64,000 nucleotides of DNA from positions 1,364,001 through 1,428,000 of the forward strand of contig CBDFKC010000004.1 of assembly GCA_965248685.1 (NCBI GenBank). Direction: 5' to 3'. How positions within the stretch are numbered: the stretch's first letter is position 1; each line of letters opens with the position of its first letter. Under the pieces are notes generated by a model that did not search any database, was not told the DNA's origin, and saw only the letters and a list, made by a program, of their open reading frames with translations. Positions 37,609 to 46,180 of the stretch are shown piece by piece. The translations under genes and the position numbers were made by a program. The stretch comes from VYFG01 sp965248685 (GTDB lineage: Bacteria > Pseudomonadota > Gammaproteobacteria > Arenicellales > Poriferihabitantaceae).

Positions 37609-38577
37609 TTACATCCAGCCTCGCTCTTTATAGTACTTTACCGCACCATCGTGAAGCGGAGCTGATAGAGAATCAGTAATCATTTCTTGCTCTGTCAGGT
37701 TGGCGAATGCAGGATGTAGTTTTTTGAAATCCGCAAAGTTATCGAATACCGCTTTTACAACAACATAGACCGCGTCTTCGGATACATCCGCGCTGGACAC
37801 GAAAGTTGCACCAACGCCAAAAGTCTGGACGTCTGCATCATTGTTGTACATTCCGGCTGGAATAGTTGCTGACCGATAGTACGGATTATCTGCCACCAGT
37901 TTGTCAATAGCGGGACCGGTAACGTTGACCAGGTGGGCATCGCAGGTTGCGAGAGATTCTTGAGTCAGTGCCGAAGGATGACCAACTAGCCAGAAATAAG
38001 CGTCAATTTTTCCGTCACAAACAGCCTGGCCGGTCTCGGCAGATTTCATTTCTGAGGCCAATTTCAGGTCGCTACGTTCCCACCCGAGTGCTTCTTCAAT
38101 AACCTCCCAGGTTCCACGGGTTCCTGATCCTGGATTACCAATATTCAAACGTTTGCCCTTGGCGTCGGTAAGAGTACTGATGCCTGAGGAGTCGCTGGCG
38201 ATAACGGTTACCGGCTCAGGATGCACTGAAAACACGGCTCGTAAATTTTCGAATTTTCCAGCGTCAGCAAATTTCGAAGTGCCATTGTATGCATGGTATT
38301 GCCAGTCAGACTGGGCAACACCAAATTCAAGTTCGCCTGCACGAATGGTATTAATGTTGTAAATCGATCCGCCCGTAGACTCCGCAGAACAACGAATGCC
38401 GTGTTCCTTGCGGTTTTTATTTACCAGGCGACAAATAGCTCCACCAGTTGGATAGTAAACGCCGGTGACGCCACCGGTGCCGATCGAGATAAATTCTTGT
38501 TGGGCAGTTGCAGCCCCGCTCATTGCAAACATACCGGTTAAGGCAGCAGCAACCGCAATTGGTTTAAGTAGTTTCAT
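37609..38577 (-). CDS. TAXI-family TRAP transporter solute-binding protein
   Basis: This 322-residue periplasmic protein has a signal peptide (cleavage at ATA-QQ near 25) and the TAXI family start SIGTGGVTGVYYPTGGAICRL. TAXI proteins bind small carboxylates such as glutamate, 2-oxoglutarate or related acids and deliver them to the fused TRAP permease encoded downstream. A good GGAGA ribosome site precedes the ATG. A 293-base upstream gap separates it from the alcohol dehydrogenase gene; it holds GGTCACC (about 38616) and its complement GGTGACC (about 38680), possibly promoter elements. Confidence 0.9.
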   Translation of the reverse strand: MKLLKPIAVAAALTGMFAMSGAATAQQEFISIGTGGVTGVYYPTGGAICRLVNKNRKEHGIRCSAESTGGSIYNINTIRAGELEFGVAQSDWQYHAYNGTSKFADAGKFENLRAVFSVHPEPVTVIASDSSGISTLTDAKGKRLNIGNPGSGTRGTWEVIEEALGWERSDLKLASEMKSAETGQAVCDGKIDAYFWLVGHPSALTQESLATCDAHLVNVTGPAIDKLVADNPYYRSATIPAGMYNNDADVQTFGVGATFVSSADVSEDAVYVVVKAVFDNFADFKKLHPAFANLTEQEMITDSLSAPLHDGAVKYYKERGWM

Positions 38578-38870
38578 ATCTTGTTCTCCAAATTTTTTGT
38601 GTTATTTCGCAAAATGGTCACCATAATTTCCTAATCTGGGCGGTAGATCCGCGCAAAAAATTGTGTTTCAGCCGAAACCGGTGACCGAAGTTTCGTTGAA
38701 TATTCTGACAATACCAAAATCAAATATAACTAACCCGAGTATTAATCAAATTTGTCCACATAGTACCAAATTTATACCAGACAGCAAAGTTAGTTAGTGC
38801 TGCGCAGATTTTTATTCGTTTTCCACGAAAGAACTAGTAATACTGACGCGCGCCATATGGGCCATTCAAA

Positions 38871-39860
38871 CTAAATTTGAAGAATCACCTTAGGCGCTGC
38901 TATTTTGCCCTGGAGAAGTTCGCTAAAAGCACTGACGCCATCTGCTAACGGACGCTGCTCTAGCCACCTCAGGTCGCCCAGTGCCCCTGAATAGAGTTTG
39001 TCTAATGTCATCCGAAGGTCGAGTGGAGAATAGGTATAACAGCCAACAAACGTAATTTCCTGCAGCGTTAGTCGCCTTACATCCATCGATCCATTACTAT
39101 CCATGAGACCTATATGCACTACCACGCCTCCTGGTTTAACTGCGTCAATACTTGCATTGCGAGTATGCTCCCCTCCTACCGCATCAAATACTACGTCATA
39201 GTCAGAGGCGTCGGGTGGGGTCTCGATCGGATCCAGAGTGGTTATATTAGTGTGTTGGCGTACGCTGGTTCTCCTCAGCGAATTGGTTTCGGCGATGCAG
39301 AGGTTTGAAACGCCTTTGTCGTTGAGAATTAATGCGGTTAGCAATCCCACTGAGCCGGCACCGATTACCAGCGCACGGGATTCACTGATTGGTCGTGCCA
39401 TTGATCGTTCTGCCAGCAATACCGCGTGTAGCGCGGTAGCTCCCGGTTCGGTTAGCGCAGCCTGGGCGTTGTTCATATCTTCCGGAACTGTAATCAGGTT
39501 GCGCTCTGGAATAGCAATTTGCTCGGCAAAAGCGCCTGCACGAAACATCCCTATCAAGTCTCTTTGCGCGCATAGATTCTGTCGTCCACCTAAACAAGCG
39601 TTACATTTTCCGCAGGTTATCAATGGATTCAGAACAACTTTTTTACCGACTTCGGAACCTTCGAGCACTGTGCCCACGGCTTCGTGTCCAAGGATTAGAG
39701 GAGGTACCCGTCTTGGATCATGGCCGAGATAGGCATGCATGTCAGAGCCGCATATTCCTACAGATTCAATTGCAACCAGGGCATCCCCGGATTGTGGGAT
39801 CGGCGCTGGTTCATCGCGATATTCCATTTGTTGATTCGCTGTATAAACTAGTGCTTTCAT
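38871..39860 (-). CDS. Zinc-dependent medium-chain alcohol dehydrogenase
   Basis: The 329-residue cytosolic enzyme of the medium-chain dehydrogenase family has catalytic zinc ligands C37 (GICGSD) and H59-E60 (LGHEAVG), a structural zinc set C83, C86, C89, C97, and an NAD(P) motif GAGSVG near 177. It oxidises a secondary alcohol or polyol (threonine- or sorbitol-dehydrogenase-like). A short-chain dehydrogenase remnant lies 20 bases upstream on the same strand, suggesting the gene once belonged to a sugar or sugar-acid pathway operon. Confidence 0.88.
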   Translation of the reverse strand: MKALVYTANQQMEYRDEPAPIPQSGDALVAIESVGICGSDMHAYLGHDPRRVPPLILGHEAVGTVLEGSEVGKKVVLNPLITCGKCNACLGGRQNLCAQRDLIGMFRAGAFAEQIAIPERNLITVPEDMNNAQAALTEPGATALHAVLLAERSMARPISESRALVIGAGSVGLLTALILNDKGVSNLCIAETNSLRRTSVRQHTNITTLDPIETPPDASDYDVVFDAVGGEHTRNASIDAVKPGGVVVHIGLMDSNGSMDVRRLTLQEITFVGCYTYSPLDLRMTLDKLYSGALGDLRWLEQRPLADGVSAFSELLQGKIAAPKVILQI

Positions 39861-39880
39861 AATGTCGGAAACTTATTGGG

Positions 39881-39952
39881 TTAACGAGCAGTAAACCCAC
39901 CGTCGACGTACAGGGTTTGGCCGGTAATGTAGGTTGAACCTTGACGAAGCGG
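39881..39952 (-). pseudogene. Remnant C-terminus of a short-chain dehydrogenase (SDR)
   Basis: The minus-strand frame ending at TAA (39881-39883) reads GSTYITGQTLYVDGGFTAR, the typical SDR C-terminal signature (Y-x-T-G-x-x-x-x-V-D-G-G). In-frame stops cut it at 39953, and there is no start codon or Rossmann domain. It is thus the last ~23 codons of a deleted SDR gene, lying 20 bases before the alcohol dehydrogenase start, as expected for a former operon partner. Confidence 0.8.
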
Positions 39953-40067
39953 TTATATTTATTCCACGATTACACCAGGTTGCGACGGACCTAGCCCAGC
40001 TGGTAGAACACTAGCGAAGCCACCCAGCGCTACGCCTGGAAAGAATTCCCCCAAAAAATTTTTGGTA

Positions 40068-40778
40068 TCAGTCCAAACTGATAATGCTCTTAAGACTTTT
40101 CTTGCGCTTCTTCTCTTTGGCATTGAATTCCGCCAGACAACTTCCCTGTACCACCATGGCGCACTCCAGGTAGTCGACGATTTCCAGAACTACAGCTCTG
40201 ATCGCCTTGCCCGCAGGTGTTTTCTTGTATTGTCCGAGATTTCCCGAAAATTTTCCCCGGGAAAGTCCCAGTTTGAATCCAAATCCGCCGGTACGCGCCT
40301 CGACGGTTCGATTGTAGGCAATTTCCCCGGAATCGGTTTCAACCACCCGTAAATCCAATGCCAAATAAGCCTTTTTCTTCTTGGCGCCAATACTGATTCC
40401 TGAAATCGAGAATCCGCCACCAGTGCTTTGTGAGTTATCTTCGTAGGCCGTTACTGTTCCCAGCACCAGGTATTTTGCCCCGGTTAGTTCTCCGACCTTG
40501 GCCCGAGTACTCTGGGAAATTCTTCCGCCGCTGGATAGATCCTGCTCTCGCAGAACCGAACTCAGTTTGGACCGCTCTACTACTCTGAAACTCCCGTTGT
40601 TGGCCAGCTCATTGGTCACCATACTCGCGAGATCATGCCCGACTCCACCAGTCCACCAATACGCGCCAGAGGTATTGCTGAATTCTGCGACACCAATTCG
40701 TGGGCCAGCGGCCATGCTATTGCCTACACTAAGCCCAAATAAAATCGATGCCACGAAAATAGTTCGAATTAAATTCAT
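40068..40778 (-). CDS. CsgG/HfaB-family protein
   Basis: This 236-residue protein has a signal peptide (cleavage near MAA, residue 24) and a CsgG-like core: RIGVAEFSNTSG, VVERSKLSSVLREQ, AKYLVLGTVTAYED. Unlike CsgG it has no lipobox cysteine and lacks curli genes nearby. Related proteins include LpoB-like and curli-secretion components of the outer membrane. It ends with a basic lysine-rich tail. The role is not defined. Confidence 0.78.
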   Translation of the reverse strand: MNLIRTIFVASILFGLSVGNSMAAGPRIGVAEFSNTSGAYWWTGGVGHDLASMVTNELANNGSFRVVERSKLSSVLREQDLSSGGRISQSTRAKVGELTGAKYLVLGTVTAYEDNSQSTGGGFSISGISIGAKKKKAYLALDLRVVETDSGEIAYNRTVEARTGGFGFKLGLSRGKFSGNLGQYKKTPAGKAIRAVVLEIVDYLECAMVVQGSCLAEFNAKEKKRKKSLKSIISLD

Positions 40779-40930
40779 TGCTGTACCTGTTTTACATTGC
40801 TGAAACAGGTGATTATAGACAATTACCCCGGCAAGTCATGTGAACTATTCACTAATTTCTTGCAATTTTGCCAGTTTAGGGAACTTGTCAGGTGCAGTTG
40901 ATTCAGTGACGACTGTACCAATCCGGCCTA

Positions 40931-40961
40931 TTGATTAATTTCTGGTCAGACCCACTATAAT
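40931..40961 (+). promoter_or_regulatory. Likely sigma-70 promoter of erpA
   Basis: TTGATT (40931-40936) and a perfect TATAAT (40956-40961) are separated by 19 bases. They lie about 73 bases before the erpA ATG, in the divergent gap from the CsgG-like gene. Confidence 0.5.
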
Positions 40962-41033
40962 ACAAAGGTTTCCTGGAGCTGAACAGCAGAGTCTGCGCTG
41001 GGAATACCTCAATACCTTTGCAAAACGTGGGAG

Positions 41034-41366
41034 ATGCAAACAGACCTTAAAATTAGCGATAGCGCGGTTGACCGAATTAATCATTTGCTGGCGACCAAGG
41101 ATAATCCGGATCTTATGTTGCGGGTGTATATTCAGGGCGGTGGATGTTCAGGCTTCCAATACGGCTTTCAGTTTGACGAGGCGGAACAGGAAGATGATAT
41201 TTCGGTGGAGCGGTCGGGGGTTAAGGTGCTCATCGATATGTTGAGCCTGCAATATCTCGGTGGGGCTGAGATTGATTTCAAGGACGATCTGATGGGCAGC
41301 CGATTTCTGGTTAACAATCCCAATGCCAGTACCACCTGTGGATGTGGTTCCTCTTTTTCAATCTGA
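41034..41366 (+). CDS. erpA: Iron-sulfur cluster insertion protein ErpA
   Basis: The 110-residue A-type carrier has the three cluster-binding cysteines C38 (GGGCSGFQYGF), C102 and C104 (TTCGCGSSF). It receives Fe-S clusters from the ISC machinery and passes them to target enzymes. The spacing and the GFQYGFQFD stretch fit ErpA better than IscA or SufA. It stands alone, with a likely promoter before it and an inverted repeat after it. Confidence 0.92.
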   Translation: MQTDLKISDSAVDRINHLLATKDNPDLMLRVYIQGGGCSGFQYGFQFDEAEQEDDISVERSGVKVLIDMLSLQYLGGAEIDFKDDLMGSRFLVNNPNASTTCGCGSSFSI

Positions 41367-41503
41367 GTAAGGTTTCAATTCAACCCCAGAACAACCTGTT
41401 AATCAGAGATCGCACCTGGACGCCGTGAGCTAATAATTAAGCCCGTCACCCCGATAAATCTCCGAGGCGGTAGAGGACCTAGGATTTACCCGGAAACATC
41501 CTG

Positions 41504-41547
41504 AATCCCGTCGTTTGTGACTAGAATGTGTAATTTCAGACGGGATT
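41504..41547 (+). terminator. Inverted repeat downstream of erpA
   Basis: AATCCCGTC (41504-41512) and GACGGGATT (41539-41547) form a nine-pair stem with a 26-base loop, followed by TTAAAAATATTT. It lies about 140 bases after erpA and before the grpE promoter. The large loop makes it a weak terminator candidate. Confidence 0.4.
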
Positions 41548-41590
41548 TTAAAAATATTTGGTAAAAACCTTAAAAAATCTCGGTTGGGCG

Positions 41591-41620
41591 CTTGTCCTTT
41601 GTATTCCGAGCCCCCACGTT
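41591..41620 (+). promoter_or_regulatory. Sigma-32-like heat-shock promoter before grpE
   Basis: CTTGTCC (41591-41597) and CCCCCACGTT (41611-41620) are 13 bases apart. They match the sigma-32 pattern CTTGAAA - 13-15 - CCCCATnT closely and lie 32 bases upstream of the grpE ATG, as expected for a heat-shock operon. Confidence 0.65.
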
Positions 41621-41652
41621 GTGCGGCAGTGCTAACTTATCCCATTTAAGCT

Positions 41653-42339
41653 ATGACATCTAAAAAAAATGGTGCGCAAAATGTTCAAGAAAACCCGGCC
41701 AAAGACACCGGGGAAACAGAGGTGAAGGAATCGGAAGTTGATGATCGCGAAGGTGACCTTGAGCGAGCAGCTGAAAGCCTGATCACAGATTCTGTGCCCG
41801 ATTCCGAGGGGCAAGACGTCGGAGAATCGGAAACCTCGGAACAATCGGAATTTGCCGATCTTTCCGATCAGGAACTGGTCGAAGCGCTGATCGAAGCGAA
41901 TAGTCAAATCAGTGAAATGCAGGACAGTTTTCTACGGGCCAAAGCCGAGATGGAGAATATTAGGCGGCGGGCGCAAAATGAGGTGATTGCCGCTCGTAAG
42001 TACGCATTGGAAGGATTTGCCCAGGAAATGTTGCAAGTGAAAGATTCCCTCGATCAAGCCGCACAAGTGGAGCTGGATGCAGGCGAAAGTTCAGCGGTGA
42101 CCAACATGAAGGAAGGTCTTGGCCTGACCCTGAAGCAACTTGAAACTGTCCTCTTAAAGTTTTCAGTTACTGAGGTGGAGGCGGGCCCAGGGGTCAAGTT
42201 CGACCCTGAACTTCACCAGGCAATCAGTATGGTCCCATCGGAGGAAATAGAATCCAATCACATCATCGACGTGATGCAGAAAGGATTTGTTTTGAAGGAC
42301 CGGTTGTTGCGACCCGCGATGGTAATAGTAGCGAGCTAG
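41653..42339 (+). CDS. grpE: Nucleotide exchange factor GrpE
   Basis: GrpE releases ADP from DnaK and so resets the chaperone cycle. The 228-residue protein has a long acidic N-terminal tail (1-75), a coiled-coil helix (LVEALIEANSQISEMQDSFLRAKAEMENIRRRAQ in part, about 75-110), and the beta domain with the family end pattern VLKDRLLRPAMVIV. It is followed by dnaK after 106 bases. No strong ribosome site precedes the ATG. Confidence 0.95.
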   Translation: MTSKKNGAQNVQENPAKDTGETEVKESEVDDREGDLERAAESLITDSVPDSEGQDVGESETSEQSEFADLSDQELVEALIEANSQISEMQDSFLRAKAEMENIRRRAQNEVIAARKYALEGFAQEMLQVKDSLDQAAQVELDAGESSAVTNMKEGLGLTLKQLETVLLKFSVTEVEAGPGVKFDPELHQAISMVPSEEIESNHIIDVMQKGFVLKDRLLRPAMVIVAS

Positions 42340-42385
42340 ATTTATCGTATTCAAGTAACCGTTTAATACCTTGCAATTAACAGGT

Positions 42386-42394
42386 TTATCCACA
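42386..42394 (+). promoter_or_regulatory. Perfect DnaA box upstream of dnaK
   Basis: TTATCCACA occurs 52 bases before the dnaK ATG; a near match TTATCCAGA follows at about 42417. It might link dnaK expression to DnaA or be a chance match, since a nine-base site is expected now and then in 64 kb. Confidence 0.35.
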
Positions 42395-42445
42395 TATTCC
42401 AGACCAGACAGACAACTTATCCAGATTTCATGAGGATCTCACAAA

Positions 42446-44380
42446 ATGGCTAAAATAATTGGTATCGATCTCGGTACAACCAATTCATGCGTTGCGGTAA
42501 TGGAGGGTGATACGCCCAAAGTTATTGAGAACAGCGAAGGCGATCGAACAACGCCTTCTATCGTTGCATTTACCAAAGACGATGAAGTCTTGGTCGGGCA
42601 ATCGGCAAAAAGACAATCGGTTACAAATCCTGAAAATACCGTTTTCGCAGTAAAGCGGCTAATCGGTCGCCAGTTTGACGATGAGCTGGTGCAGCGGGAC
42701 ATGGATATCATGCCCTACAAAATCGTTAAAGCAAAGAACGGAGACGCCTGGGTAGAGGCTGGCGGCAAACAAATGGCGGCACCGGAAATTTCTGCCCGGA
42801 TATTGCAGAAGATGAAAAAAACCGCGGAAGATTACCTCGGCGAATCGGTTTCAGAAGCCGTCATTACGGTACCTGCATACTTCAATGACTCCCAGCGCCA
42901 GGCGACAAAAGATGCCGGTAAGATAGCAGGTCTCGACGTTAAGCGTATTATTAACGAGCCTACGGCTGCAGCGCTAGCCTATGGCATGGATAAAGCCAAA
43001 GGAGATCATAAAATTGTAGTTTATGATCTTGGCGGTGGGACTTTTGACGTGTCGGTTATCGAGATAGCGGAAATAGAGGGTGAGCATCAATTTGAAGTGC
43101 TATCGACCAATGGCGATACCTTTCTCGGTGGTGAAGACTTCGACCGACGCCTGATCGATTACCTTGCTGATGAATTCAAGAAGGATCAGGGAATGGATTT
43201 GCGCGGTGATCCGCTCGCCATGCAGCGTCTTAAGGAAGGTGCCGAGAAAGCGAAAATTGAACTTTCCTCCAGCACCCAGACCGAGGTTAACCTGCCGTAT
43301 ATTACTGCGGACGCAAGTGGTCCAAAGCACCTCAATTTGAAATTGTCCAGGGCGAAATTTGAATCTCTGGTCGATGCGTTGGTTCAGCAAACTCTGGATC
43401 CATGCAAAATTGCACTCAAGGATGCAGGAATTAGTGCTTCAGAAATTGACGATGTAATTTTAGTCGGTGGGCAGACTCGCATGCCCAAGGTTCAGGAAGC
43501 AGTTAAGAATTTTTTCGGTAAGGAACCCCGTCGAGACGTAAACCCAGATGAAGCTGTGGCGGTTGGTGCGGCTATCCAGGGTGGTGTCCTGGGTGGAGAC
43601 GTTACCGATGTATTGTTACTTGATGTTACGCCATTGTCTCTTGGTATCGAAACCTATGGCGAAGTGATGACCAAGCTGATTGAAAAAAATACCACGATTC
43701 CCACTAAAGCCGAACAGGTATTTTCAACTGCAGCGGATAACCAGAACGCGGTTACGGTGCACGTGTTACAAGGCGAACGGGAAATGGCCAGTGGCAATAA
43801 GTCGCTCGGGCGTTTTGACCTGACGGAAATTCCGCCAGCACCTCGAGGCGTTCCGCAAATTGAAGTTAGCCTGGATATCGATGCGAACGGTATATTAAAT
43901 GTTTCTGCCAAAGATAAGGCGACCGGCAAAGAGAACAAGATTATCATTAAATCAAGTTCCGGTTTGTCCGATGATGAGATCGATAAAATGGTCCGTGATG
44001 CAGAGGAGCACGCCGATGAAGATCGCAAGGCCAGAGAGCTGGTGGATACAAGAAATCATGGTGAAGCCATGATTCATGGAGTTCAAAAATCCATGGATGA
44101 GCTCGGTGACAAGTTAGATTCAGGCGAAAAGGCGGGTATCGAAGCAGCAATAGCCGATCTCGAGGAAGCGCTGAAAGGGGACGACAAAGAGGCAATCAGT
44201 GCTAAGACTGATACCCTAACCCAGGCCAGTCACAAGATGGCGGAGCAGATGTATGCCCAGGGTGCAGAAGATTCTGCCCCGGGAGGCGACGCTGGACCTG
44301 ACAACACGGGAAGTAATACCTCCGAGGACGTAGTTGACGCAGAGTTCGAAGAGGTTGATGACGGTGACAAGAAGGCCTGA
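42446..44380 (+). CDS. dnaK: Chaperone DnaK (Hsp70)
   Basis: The 644-residue ATP-dependent chaperone has the N-terminal ATPase signature IGIDLGTTNSCVAVM, the second motif VYDLGGGTFDVSVI and the third VILVGGQTRMPKVQ. The substrate-binding domain begins after the linker VLLLDVTPLSLGIE, and the C-terminus is an acidic EEVDDGDKK tail that binds partners. Length and motifs match housekeeping DnaK. It sits between grpE and dnaJ, the usual heat-shock arrangement, and GAGG lies before its ATG. Confidence 0.98.
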   Translation: MAKIIGIDLGTTNSCVAVMEGDTPKVIENSEGDRTTPSIVAFTKDDEVLVGQSAKRQSVTNPENTVFAVKRLIGRQFDDELVQRDMDIMPYKIVKAKNGDAWVEAGGKQMAAPEISARILQKMKKTAEDYLGESVSEAVITVPAYFNDSQRQATKDAGKIAGLDVKRIINEPTAAALAYGMDKAKGDHKIVVYDLGGGTFDVSVIEIAEIEGEHQFEVLSTNGDTFLGGEDFDRRLIDYLADEFKKDQGMDLRGDPLAMQRLKEGAEKAKIELSSSTQTEVNLPYITADASGPKHLNLKLSRAKFESLVDALVQQTLDPCKIALKDAGISASEIDDVILVGGQTRMPKVQEAVKNFFGKEPRRDVNPDEAVAVGAAIQGGVLGGDVTDVLLLDVTPLSLGIETYGEVMTKLIEKNTTIPTKAEQVFSTAADNQNAVTVHVLQGEREMASGNKSLGRFDLTEIPPAPRGVPQIEVSLDIDANGILNVSAKDKATGKENKIIIKSSSGLSDDEIDKMVRDAEEHADEDRKARELVDTRNHGEAMIHGVQKSMDELGDKLDSGEKAGIEAAIADLEEALKGDDKEAISAKTDTLTQASHKMAEQMYAQGAEDSAPGGDAGPDNTGSNTSEDVVDAEFEEVDDGDKKA

Positions 44381-44412
44381 TCGAACCTGATTATTTAAAA
44401 AATAAAAAGTTA

Positions 44413-44436
44413 AAGCGGGATCATCTGATCCCGCTT
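44413..44436 (+). terminator. Hairpin between dnaK and dnaJ
   Basis: AAGCGGGATCA and TGATCCCGCTT form a perfect eleven-pair stem with a two-base minimal loop. It lies 33 bases after dnaK and 18 bases before dnaJ. The following sequence has only a short T-rich stretch, so it probably reduces dnaJ expression relative to dnaK, or marks an mRNA processing point, rather than ending transcription fully. Confidence 0.6.
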
Positions 44437-44453
44437 GTTGCGTTTATAAGAAT

Positions 44454-45578
44454 ATGGCGAAACGAGACTATTACGAAGTACTTGGGGTCAATCGGGACGC
44501 CAGTGCCGAGGAACTGAAGAAAGCCTATCGGCGTTTGGCGATGAAACACCATCCTGACCGCAATAAGGATGATGCCGGCTCAGAAGTAAAATTCAAGGAA
44601 GCCAAGGAAGCTTATGACGTATTAAACAATCCCCAGAAAAAAGCGGCCTACGACCAGTTTGGTCACGCCGGCGTGGATCAGTCTGCAGGTATGGGTGGCG
44701 GCGGCTTCAGCGGCAATACCGGTGATATTTTTGGTGATATATTTGGCGACATTTTTGGCAGTGGTGGCGGTGGAAGGCGTCAGAGCAAAGGGTCCGACCT
44801 GCGTTACAACCTGGAACTTTCCCTGGAGCAAGCGGTTCAAGGAGTAGAGAGAAAAATTCGGGTGCCCAGAATGTCCGACTGTGCCACCTGCAAAGGGTCA
44901 GGTTCGAGGCCGGGTTCGGATTCAAAATCTTGCGGAACCTGCAGCGGGCATGGTCAGGTTCGTATGCAACAGGGATTCTTTTCGGTCCAGCAAACCTGTC
45001 CCGAATGTCGTGGTCAGGGTAAGGTGGTTACCGATCCCTGTTCTTCTTGTAATGGTAAGGGGATCGTTCGTGATGAGAAAACCCTGTCAGTAAAAATTCC
45101 AGCCGGCGTCGATGTTGGCGACCAGGTTAGATTAACCGGCGAAGGCGAAAGTGGTGGACCGGGGAGCAAGCCAGGAGACCTGTATGTACAGGTTAGTATC
45201 AAACCCCATGAAATTTTTGAACGCGATGGGGACAGTCTGTATTGCGAAGTACCGGTGGGGTTTACTACAATGGCACTTGGCGGAAGTATGGAGGTGCCCA
45301 CTTTATCTGGACGAGCTACGATCAAAATTCCGCCGGAAACCCAATCCGAAAAAGTGTTTAGGTTGCGCGGTAAAGGGGTCAAGAACGTGCGCAATGGAAA
45401 CGTCGGCGACCTCTATTGCAAAATTTCCATGGAAACTCCTGTCAATTTGACTCGAAAGCAGAAAGAGTTACTCAGAGAACTCGATTCAACCCTGGCTGAA
45501 GGTGGCGACAGGCATTCTCCCCGTAGCGGGTCCTGGAGTTCTAAAATAAAGGGATTCTTCGACGATTTGGTGACCTGA
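44454..45578 (+). CDS. dnaJ: Co-chaperone DnaJ
   Basis: The 374-residue Hsp40 has a J domain with HPD at 33-35, a G/F-rich region with the repeat GDIFGDIFG near 90-103, and four zinc-finger motifs of CxxCxGxG type (C143/C146, C160/C163, C182/C185, C196/C199). The C-terminal substrate-binding domains follow. It stimulates DnaK ATPase and delivers substrates. dapB and carA, common followers of dnaJ in related bacteria, are absent here. Confidence 0.97.
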   Translation: MAKRDYYEVLGVNRDASAEELKKAYRRLAMKHHPDRNKDDAGSEVKFKEAKEAYDVLNNPQKKAAYDQFGHAGVDQSAGMGGGGFSGNTGDIFGDIFGDIFGSGGGGRRQSKGSDLRYNLELSLEQAVQGVERKIRVPRMSDCATCKGSGSRPGSDSKSCGTCSGHGQVRMQQGFFSVQQTCPECRGQGKVVTDPCSSCNGKGIVRDEKTLSVKIPAGVDVGDQVRLTGEGESGGPGSKPGDLYVQVSIKPHEIFERDGDSLYCEVPVGFTTMALGGSMEVPTLSGRATIKIPPETQSEKVFRLRGKGVKNVRNGNVGDLYCKISMETPVNLTRKQKELLRELDSTLAEGGDRHSPRSGSWSSKIKGFFDDLVT

Positions 45579-45643
45579 GTATCCGTCCCAACCGCTGTGG
45601 CCCTGTATAATTCGGCCAATTCACAGGCTCCAGGAAATCAGTT

Positions 45644-46180
45644 TTGAAAGTAGAAAAAACCAAACTACCAGGGGTCGTTGTGATATCCCCTGTGGTCCAC
45701 GGTGATAGTCGAGGATTCTTTATGGAAACCTTTCATCAAGGGAGCTTCGTCGATGCCGGACTGCCAGATAACTTCGTCCAGGACAACCACTCACGCTCCG
45801 GCTATGGTGTATTACGTGGGTTACATTTCCAATACCCCCAATGGCAGGGAAAATTAGTGCGTGTCATAAACGGTGAGATTTTTGACGTCGCCGTAGACGT
45901 TCGAATCGATTCGCCAACTTATGGTGAGTGGGTTGGAGTTACTATCAGCGCGGAAAACAAGCAACAAATTTATGTTCCACCTGGTTTTGCCCATGGCTTT
46001 TGTGTTGTCAGCGAAATGGCGGACGTGGTTTATAAGTGTACTACTCTATATAAACCGAGCGATGATAGTGGGATTTTATGGAATGACCCGGCAATCGGTA
46101 TCGATTGGCCGATAGAGAATCCCATCGTTTCGGAAAAGGATATGAATGCCGGCCTATTGTCAGATTTGAAAGTTCAATGA
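45644..46180 (+). CDS. rmlC: dTDP-4-dehydrorhamnose 3,5-epimerase
   Basis: This 178-residue cupin-fold enzyme epimerises dTDP-4-keto-6-deoxyglucose in dTDP-L-rhamnose synthesis. Signatures are DSRGFFMETFHQ, DNHSRSGYGVLRGLHFQ (with the catalytic histidine in LRGLHFQ) and IYVPPGFAHGFCV. The start is TTG, eight bases after AGGA. It overlaps rmlD by four bases. The rmlA and rmlB genes are not in this window. Confidence 0.95.
   Translation: MKVEKTKLPGVVVISPVVHGDSRGFFMETFHQGSFVDAGLPDNFVQDNHSRSGYGVLRGLHFQYPQWQGKLVRVINGEIFDVAVDVRIDSPTYGEWVGVTISAENKQQIYVPPGFAHGFCVVSEMADVVYKCTTLYKPSDDSGILWNDPAIGIDWPIENPIVSEKDMNAGLLSDLKVQ

Noticed and set aside
38578..38870. Inverted GGTCACC/GGTGACC pair as a defined operator
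   Set aside because: The two copies are about 65 bases apart and lack further symmetry, so chance is likely.
44730..44765. Tandem GDIFG repeat in dnaJ
   Set aside because: The G/F-rich linker of DnaJ commonly has such repeats, so it is not unusual.
46105..46176. Upstream start for rmlD
   Set aside because: It would overlap rmlC by 76 bases; the ATG at 46177 has an ATGA overlap and matches the family start.
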